DNA of 64,000 nt, from positions 124,001-188,000 of the forward strand of contig CBFHYX010000005.1 in assembly GCA_965660145.1 (NCBI GenBank), given 5' to 3'. Both the position numbers and the translations under genes were made by a program. The notes under the pieces are model-generated. The model was not told the origin of the DNA and did not search any database. It saw only the letters and a program-made list of their open reading frames with translations. This document shows positions 58,729-64,000 of this stretch, piece after piece (position 1 is the stretch's first letter; the number at the start of each line of letters is the position of its first letter). The DNA is from JABURQ01 sp029243145 (GTDB lineage: Bacteria > Planctomycetota > Planctomycetia > Planctomycetales > Planctomycetaceae).

Positions 58729-60666
58729 TCAATCTGCTGTTTTACTATTATCGACCTCATCATCCAGTTTTACTTCTTCATCGGTATCGGGGGATTCCTG
58801 ATTTTCAGCCGTTTCCTCTGCTGGGACTTCCTCTGAGGTTTCTTCAGCAGCCGGGGCATCCTCAATTTCAGCCGCGTCCTCTGCTGCGGCTTCTTCTTCA
58901 TCAGCACGCAAGGCAAACAAAGGGCCAGAACCACCGCCGGTTCCACCTTTCAGTTCCTCCCGAGTCTCAGTTTTATCAGTCTCGCCCGTAGCTTCCGCCG
59001 CAATCTCCTCTGGAGTTGCGTCGAGTTTCAGACTTAAGCCAATTTTTCGCTCAGCCGTATCAACCCGCAAAATCCGAACCTCGATCTCTTCGCCCACGTT
59101 GACGATTTCTTCAGGGTTCTCGACTTCTTCGTTTCCTAACTCAGAAACATGCAGGAGACCTTCAAGTTCTTTTTCCAACTCCACAAACACTCCAAAGTTT
59201 GTGATTTTGGTAACAGTCCCTTTCACAATCGTACCTGGCTGGAAGTTCTCGGGGATACGAGTTTCCCAAGGGTCTTCGTCCATCTGTTTGAGGCCCAGAG
59301 CAATTCTCTTGCGATCCTCATCGACAGAAATTACCAGACACTCAATGTCGTCTCCCTTTTTCAACATTTCGTTGGCATGAGAGATCTTACGAGTCCATGA
59401 CATATCGCTGACATGCAGCAATCCGTCAACGCCTTCTTCCAGTTCGATGAACGCACCGTAATTCGTGAGATTACGAACGGTTCCGGTGACTTTCGAATCT
59501 GGCGGATACTTCTCGGCAACTTCGTCCCAAGGATTGGGTTGAGTTTGCTTCATACCGAGTGAAATTTCTTTCTTTTCGGTATCGATATTGAGTACGACCA
59601 CTTCGACTTCGTCGCCGACATTAACCATCTCGCTCGGATGATTAATTCGTTTGGTCCAAGACATCTCGGAAATATGAACGAGGCCTTCGATACCATCTTC
59701 GAGTTTGACGAAGGCACCGTACGACATCACATTGACAACTTCCCCTTTGACCGTCGAACTGACCGGGTACTTGGTATCGACATTGTCCCAAGGTGAAGGG
59801 AATTTCTGCTTCAAACCGAGAGCAATCTTCTCTTTTTCTCGGTCGATATTAAGAATTTTCACTTCAATTTCTTCATCGATACTCACAACCTGGCTCGGAT
59901 GATCGATCCGTTTCCAAGACATATCGGTGATGTGCAGCAATCCATCAAGGCCGCCAAGGTCAACGAATGCACCGAAATCGGCGATGTTCTTGACGATACC
60001 TTTGCGGAGATCGCCTTCGGTGATCTGATCCAGCAATGTTGCTTTCAGCTTATTACGTTCTTCTTCGATTAACTTACGACGCGAAACAACAATGTTTCTG
60101 CGAGACTCGTCGATTTTCAGAATGACACACTGAATGTTTTGACCAATGTAGTCGCCGATATCGGGAGGTCTGCGGATGTCGACCTGACTCGCAGGAAGAA
60201 ACACGGGAACACCGATATTGACCAGCAATCCACCTTTGATTTTGCGGGTCACTTCGCCCACGACTTCGTCGCCTTCGGCGTGAGTGGCGATAATCTTTTC
60301 CCACTCGCGTTGACGGTCGGCTTTGCGTTTCGAGAGCAGAATGATTCCGAGTTCGTCTTCAAACTCTTCGAGCAAGACCTCAATCGAATCACCCACTCCG
60401 GGAAGATCTTCGTCCCCTTCCCATTCTTCGCGTTGGACAATACCTTCGCTTTTGTATCCAATATCGACAACGACTTCATCGTCATCAATGCGAACGACAA
60501 TACCCTTGACAATTTCATTGATTTCGTAGGTTTCTGCGCGTTCTTCGTAAATTTGATCCATTTGGGAAGAACTGGAAACATCCAATCCTTCGAGCCCACC
60601 TTCGATCTGCAAATCGAGTTCTTCGTCTCCTATTGCAAATTCGCGTTCTAGCTGACGATCTACCAT
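58729..60666 (-). CDS. rpsA: 30S ribosomal protein S1
   Basis: 645 residues with six S1 RNA-binding repeats: at about 55-120 (IVKGIVVRIDDDEVVVDIGYK), 135-205, 220-290 (GIVKNIADFGAFVDLGGLDG), 305-375 (GEVVNVMSYGAFVKLEDGIE), 390-460 (GTVRNLTNYGAFIELEEGVD) and 475-550 (GTVTKITNFGVFVELEKELE). S1 binds mRNA at the ribosome. Ahead lies an acidic N-terminus and behind an acidic, Ala/Glu-rich tail of about 85 residues, longer than the E. coli end. The start has AGGA 11 bases upstream. No cmk is adjacent. Confidence 0.95.
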   Translation of the reverse strand: MVDRQLEREFAIGDEELDLQIEGGLEGLDVSSSSQMDQIYEERAETYEINEIVKGIVVRIDDDEVVVDIGYKSEGIVQREEWEGDEDLPGVGDSIEVLLEEFEDELGIILLSKRKADRQREWEKIIATHAEGDEVVGEVTRKIKGGLLVNIGVPVFLPASQVDIRRPPDIGDYIGQNIQCVILKIDESRRNIVVSRRKLIEEERNKLKATLLDQITEGDLRKGIVKNIADFGAFVDLGGLDGLLHITDMSWKRIDHPSQVVSIDEEIEVKILNIDREKEKIALGLKQKFPSPWDNVDTKYPVSSTVKGEVVNVMSYGAFVKLEDGIEGLVHISEMSWTKRINHPSEMVNVGDEVEVVVLNIDTEKKEISLGMKQTQPNPWDEVAEKYPPDSKVTGTVRNLTNYGAFIELEEGVDGLLHVSDMSWTRKISHANEMLKKGDDIECLVISVDEDRKRIALGLKQMDEDPWETRIPENFQPGTIVKGTVTKITNFGVFVELEKELEGLLHVSELGNEEVENPEEIVNVGEEIEVRILRVDTAERKIGLSLKLDATPEEIAAEATGETDKTETREELKGGTGGGSGPLFALRADEEEAAAEDAAEIEDAPAAEETSEEVPAEETAENQESPDTDEEVKLDDEVDNSKTAD

Positions 60667-60894
60667 AGTGTGAAAATCCTGAGCATTGCCAATCGGACCG
60701 ATTTCCGAGAGGCGCTCTGCTGCTGAAAAAAGGAAAATTTACTCGAGGTACAGACCACCTGTACCAGCATCACGAAAAGCGATTCCGGTCAGAATAGCAG
60801 AATCACGCCGACTTCTGCCAGCGAGATAGATACTCAAATCGTAAAAACTCCTCGATTTTCAGGCAATTATCTTGGTGCATGTGCTGACCCGTGA

Positions 60895-62049
60895 TCAAAA
60901 CGATGGAGTTGGCGAGATCGTCCCCTTTTGCCCATCGATGAGTGACTGAACCTCATTCACTGCACCCTGTAACTCCTCAGCATCCCGTGCAATGTGCAGC
61001 TCAAGTTGATGAGAGATGGATTTGCCGGGTTCGATAGTCTTCAATCGGTTTTTTTCACGTTCTACTGAACGATGATTAGGAAAATCGGTACACGGCTCCA
61101 AGCCAGTTACATACCCATCTTGAGCGGGAATGGTATTCTTCCAGAGTGCCAGGTAGGGCAGTGTTTCTGTCTGAAATTTCAACTGCATACCAATCTGCTC
61201 GGAAGGATTTTTGAGCAGGAGTTGGCCAAAGCCGTTCGCATCCGAGATTGGCTTGAAATAATAGACTTGCTCCGCATAGCCGGCATCTGCAGATTGATAG
61301 GTATTCCAGTGATCCACTCCCTCTGCAGCTCGGTCATCACGAGGCGACATTTCATGAAAGGGAACTAGAACATCAGCATCGTCAGACAAAAACGGACCAC
61401 CCTGGTTGATATGATACAGCAACTCATACTCTTGGGGGCCCGAAGCACAATTCGTGACACGATCTTCGATTTTGATCGAAGATTTCCCGGCAGTCAGTGT
61501 CACTTTGGAGGTGAGTCGCAAATTCGTCCCAAACATGGACGATTCGTCAATCACTCCTGTGAGCGAGATTGTCCCGGCATTGTCATCGATCTCTATAGTC
61601 ACCTCGTGAGCGGCCAGATTGGCAATTTTTCCGTGCAAAGTAAGAGGGCTTCCATTTTCGTCAGCTCCGGGAGGACCATTGAAAGCCAACCCACAGCGAC
61701 AAATCCATTCGTTGAACCCATCCAACCAGCCAAGCTGACCTCGACCCTCAAGGTTCACAAATCCCGGATGGACGGGAAGCTTCACGGGAGAATCCCATCC
61801 CAATCGCAATCCGTTACATTCTCCCTTCCAAATTCCCATTCCTCGCGTCGGTAAGACATCAATTTCCAGCACACCATTGTTAATTGTCACGACATCGATT
61901 CCGTCCGAGAGACCTCCACGCAGGCGACGAAGTTCGACATGCCAAGAGTCTGTCCCGGGAAGCATTGGTCCCTCGACTGAAGAAAGCGTCCAGGCTGGTT
62001 TTCCAACTTGCTGCGACACATTCAGCAGCGTGTATTGATGTATGGACAT
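60895..62049 (-). CDS. DUF4432 family, aldose 1-epimerase-like protein
   Basis: 384 residues from the ATG at 62049, chosen for AGGA 6 bases upstream and because the earlier frame is not conserved. Galactose-mutarotase-like beta-sandwich motifs are present: VLPTRGMGIWKGECNGLRLGW, LHGKIANLAAHEV (histidine), YHINQGGPFL (second histidine) and TGLEPCTDFPNHRS with the catalytic-type glutamate. The DUF4432 group is thought to act on sugars, but its reaction is unproved. It is divergent from the GT2 gene at 62246. Confidence 0.85.
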   Translation of the reverse strand: MSIHQYTLLNVSQQVGKPAWTLSSVEGPMLPGTDSWHVELRRLRGGLSDGIDVVTINNGVLEIDVLPTRGMGIWKGECNGLRLGWDSPVKLPVHPGFVNLEGRGQLGWLDGFNEWICRCGLAFNGPPGADENGSPLTLHGKIANLAAHEVTIEIDDNAGTISLTGVIDESSMFGTNLRLTSKVTLTAGKSSIKIEDRVTNCASGPQEYELLYHINQGGPFLSDDADVLVPFHEMSPRDDRAAEGVDHWNTYQSADAGYAEQVYYFKPISDANGFGQLLLKNPSEQIGMQLKFQTETLPYLALWKNTIPAQDGYVTGLEPCTDFPNHRSVEREKNRLKTIEPGKSISHQLELHIARDAEELQGAVNEVQSLIDGQKGTISPTPSF

Positions 62050-62245
62050 AACTTTTCCTGATTCGAGCGTTAATAATGATGAAATTCTCAGGTGAGATTC
62101 TGCGGACTCCCTCAATCTATCGAGACGACCTATCCTATCGGGCAAAAAATCGGGGATCCAATCCACTGGAGTCGCTTTTTTGAGGTGAAATCTGATAAAA
62201 CGTACTCTTTATCAAAGTCTTTTTGGTCTCAATATTCGGTTCAAC

Positions 62246-63151
62246 ATGACAGAATCAGATTTTTCAGATGGCGATCACACCATGGATGCTGCGAATCTCG
62301 GAGATGCCCATCAGACGACAGACGAGCCTTCTCCTCCCGATCAAGTGCGCCCATTTTCTCAGGATTGGCACGAACATCTCAAATTGACTATAGGTGAAGT
62401 GGCCTGCCAACAACTTGGGTTTTATGCCATTCCCGACCACATCACGGTTTCGGTGGTGATACCCGTTTACAACGAAGAGGCAACGCTTGAAAAGATCCTC
62501 GATCGGGTTTGCGCGGTTCCCATCCTTAAAGAAATCGTACTCGTGGACGACTATAGTATCGATGACTCTGCAAAAATCATCGAATCATTGAAAGAGAAAT
62601 ACTCTGAAGACCCACTCAACACACTGAAATCCTATAATCACAGTCGCAACCGAGGAAAAGGTGCCGCCATCCGAACTGGTTTTGAAAACGTCACGGGCGA
62701 TATCGTCATCATTCAAGATGCAGATCTTGAATACGATCCCTCGGAATACCCCCGCTTGATCCAACCAATTGTCGAAGGGCGTGCAGACGTGGTTTACGGA
62801 AGCCGTTTCCTGGGCGATAAACCTCATCGTGTTCTTTATTATTGGCACTATCTGGGAAACAAATTCCTGACCATGTTGTCGAATTGTTTCACCAATTTGA
62901 ATCTCACCGACATGGAGACCTGTTTCAAAATTTTTCGTAGAGAAGCCATTCAGGACATGCTGCCTACTCTGAAGCAGGATCGATTTGGAATTGAACCGGA
63001 AATCACAGCCAAAATCGCCCGTCGAAATTACCGGATTTATGAAATGTCGACGAGCTACTCAGGGAGAACCTACGATCAAGGAAAAAAAATTGGTTGGAGA
63101 GATGGATTCAAAGCCCTTTATTGCATCGTTCGCTATGGTTTCGCCGACTGA
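62246..63151 (+). CDS. Family 2 glycosyltransferase (dolichyl-phosphate mannosyltransferase-like)
   Basis: 301 residues from an ATG with no clear RBS; Met13 at 62282 is an alternative. The GT-A core is clear: VVIPVYNEEATLEKIL, IVLVDDYSIDD, NRGKGAAIRTG and the metal/acid motif IIQDADLEYDP, with VYGSRFLG and ETCFKIFRREA. It moves a sugar from a nucleotide sugar to a lipid carrier or glycan. There is no C-terminal membrane anchor. It precedes ftsH by 133 bases. Confidence 0.9.
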   Translation: MTESDFSDGDHTMDAANLGDAHQTTDEPSPPDQVRPFSQDWHEHLKLTIGEVACQQLGFYAIPDHITVSVVIPVYNEEATLEKILDRVCAVPILKEIVLVDDYSIDDSAKIIESLKEKYSEDPLNTLKSYNHSRNRGKGAAIRTGFENVTGDIVIIQDADLEYDPSEYPRLIQPIVEGRADVVYGSRFLGDKPHRVLYYWHYLGNKFLTMLSNCFTNLNLTDMETCFKIFRREAIQDMLPTLKQDRFGIEPEITAKIARRNYRIYEMSTSYSGRTYDQGKKIGWRDGFKALYCIVRYGFAD

Positions 63152-63284
63152 CCCATTTGGCATACAATCAATCTATTGGCCGGATTGAAACCACCTTCAA
63201 CGTTCCCGCAATGCATCGATGACAAACTCGCATTAAGACTGGTCCCCAAGCCAATCGCGATGAATTGATAGAAAACTAGAGACT

Positions 63285-64000
63285 ATGGCATCCCAACCTG
63301 ATCCCCAAAAAAAATCAGAAAACTCTCCCGAACCCAAGAAACGTCCGCGTTCAGATTCTGATCACCAAGATGACGATCAGCGACCAGCGTTTCCCATTCC
63401 CTGGTTTCTTATCGTGGTTTTGGGTGGGATCCTGCTTTTTTACATGCTTCAGGAAAACCCACGCTCCCACGGCAACGCCATCACCTACGATTTCTTTCTC
63501 GCTCAGCTTGATGCAGACAATATCAAAACGGCAACGCTTCACAATAAGCTGAACTTGTTGACCGGAACCTGGAAAGAAGCCCCCAAAAACCCGACCAAGC
63601 CTGCGGAAATGTTGGCCAATGAGTTCAATGTCGAGCTCCCGGAATCAATCACTCAAGATAAGCAATTTATCGATTCGCTCATTGAAAGTGGAATTGAAAC
63701 ACGAGCCAAAACACCACAGGACGGTGGTGGAGAACTTCTGCTTCTGTGGATGCTCGGGCCGCTGATGATTATTGGCTTCCTCTGGTTCATGATGCGGAGA
63801 AATTCCGACCCCATGGGCGGTGGCGGAATGCTCGGGTCTTTCACCAAAAGTCCCGCCAAAAAATTTCGAGCCGACGATCAACAAACGACATTCGCCGATG
63901 TCGCCGGCATGGAGCAAGCCAAGCTGGAACTCATGGAAGTTGTCGAATTCCTGAAGACTCCTGAAAAATTTCAAAAACTCGGTGCAACAATCCCCAAGGG
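63285..64000 (+). CDS. ftsH: FtsH-type AAA metalloprotease, N-terminal part (runs off the window)
   Basis: About 238 codons from the ATG at 63285, continuing past 64000. The start is weak (GAG upstream). An N-terminal membrane helix (PWFLIVVLGGILLFYML), a periplasmic segment and a second helix (LLLLWMLGPLMIIGFLWFMM) lead into the AAA domain opening FADVAGMEQAKLELMEVVEF and EKFQKLGATIPKG. This matches FtsH, the membrane-anchored ATP-dependent protease. Walker A and the zinc site lie beyond the window. A lysine- and charge-rich N-terminal tail precedes the first helix. Confidence 0.93.
   Translation, partial: MASQPDPQKKSENSPEPKKRPRSDSDHQDDDQRPAFPIPWFLIVVLGGILLFYMLQENPRSHGNAITYDFFLAQLDADNIKTATLHNKLNLLTGTWKEAPKNPTKPAEMLANEFNVELPESITQDKQFIDSLIESGIETRAKTPQDGGGELLLLWMLGPLMIIGFLWFMMRRNSDPMGGGGMLGSFTKSPAKKFRADDQQTTFADVAGMEQAKLELMEVVEFLKTPEKFQKLGATIPK

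Noticed and set aside
60139..60651. A 170-codon frame antisense to rpsA
   Set aside because: It overlaps the first S1 repeats on the opposite strand and reflects the acidic codon use of S1.

Overview
The window is a chromosomal stretch from a planctomycete, probably of the Planctomycetales. The evidence is family content: sulfatases with FGly motifs, PQQ-like beta-propeller proteins starting with a WPHWRGP-type motif, Ser/Thr kinases fused to LamG, FGE-like or LRR modules, several secreted proteins of planctomycete type, and a 23S-5S operon with no 16S gene attached. Assignment below the phylum is inference. I see no phage, IS element, CRISPR array or conjugation gene.

Layout. 1-2348 is a minus-strand heme operon read hemD, hemE, hemG. 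2952-4152 holds a PhnP-like metallo-beta-lactamase and a small partner gene. 4149-9110 (minus) holds an anchored unknown protein, glgB and an ExeA-like ATPase. 9693-14977 (plus) is the RNA-maintenance operon phoH, 7TM-HD, ybeY, corC-like. It meets convergently a minus-strand run (14981-20999) of dus, a short pheT, a P450, xerC/D and a small unknown. 21313-25919 (plus) holds a Ca2+/cation antiporter, a Gfo/Idh oxidoreductase, an MscS channel and an SGNH-like protein.

26282-38045 is a secreted-catabolism region: a 1526-residue PQQ-like propeller protein, two sulfatases flanking a CPBP-like membrane protein, and a two-subunit molybdenum hydroxylase with a Tat signal. Next to it (38237-41852) lies a patch of decay. 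A Ser/Thr kinase-LamG-FGE gene is broken by a frameshift in the glycine-rich loop and by an in-frame TAA. A small secreted-protein gene downstream also looks broken.

42078-46184 (minus) is tRNA-Ile(GAU), tRNA-Ala(UGC), 23S, 5S and a strong terminator; no 16S gene precedes tRNA-Ile. 46345-49867 holds a membrane protein, a small exported protein and a second PQQ-like propeller. 50134-51786 is a second ruined kinase, followed by an LRR remnant and about 1.1 kb of gene-free DNA with a cluster of strong hairpins. From 52936 there are a methyltransferase, a DAACS symporter with an extracytoplasmic insertion, a Gfo/Idh oxidoreductase, a small anchored protein, a group 2-like sigma-70 factor, ribosomal protein S1, a DUF4432 sugar-epimerase-like protein, a GT2 glycosyltransferase and the start of ftsH.

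I do not see a convincing new multi-gene system. The best leads are the two independently decayed kinase fusion genes (both with a +1 lesion in an A run), the 16S-less rRNA operon, the PheT lacking its tRNA-binding insertion, the DAACS insertion and the structured intergenic region near 52.3-52.45 kb.
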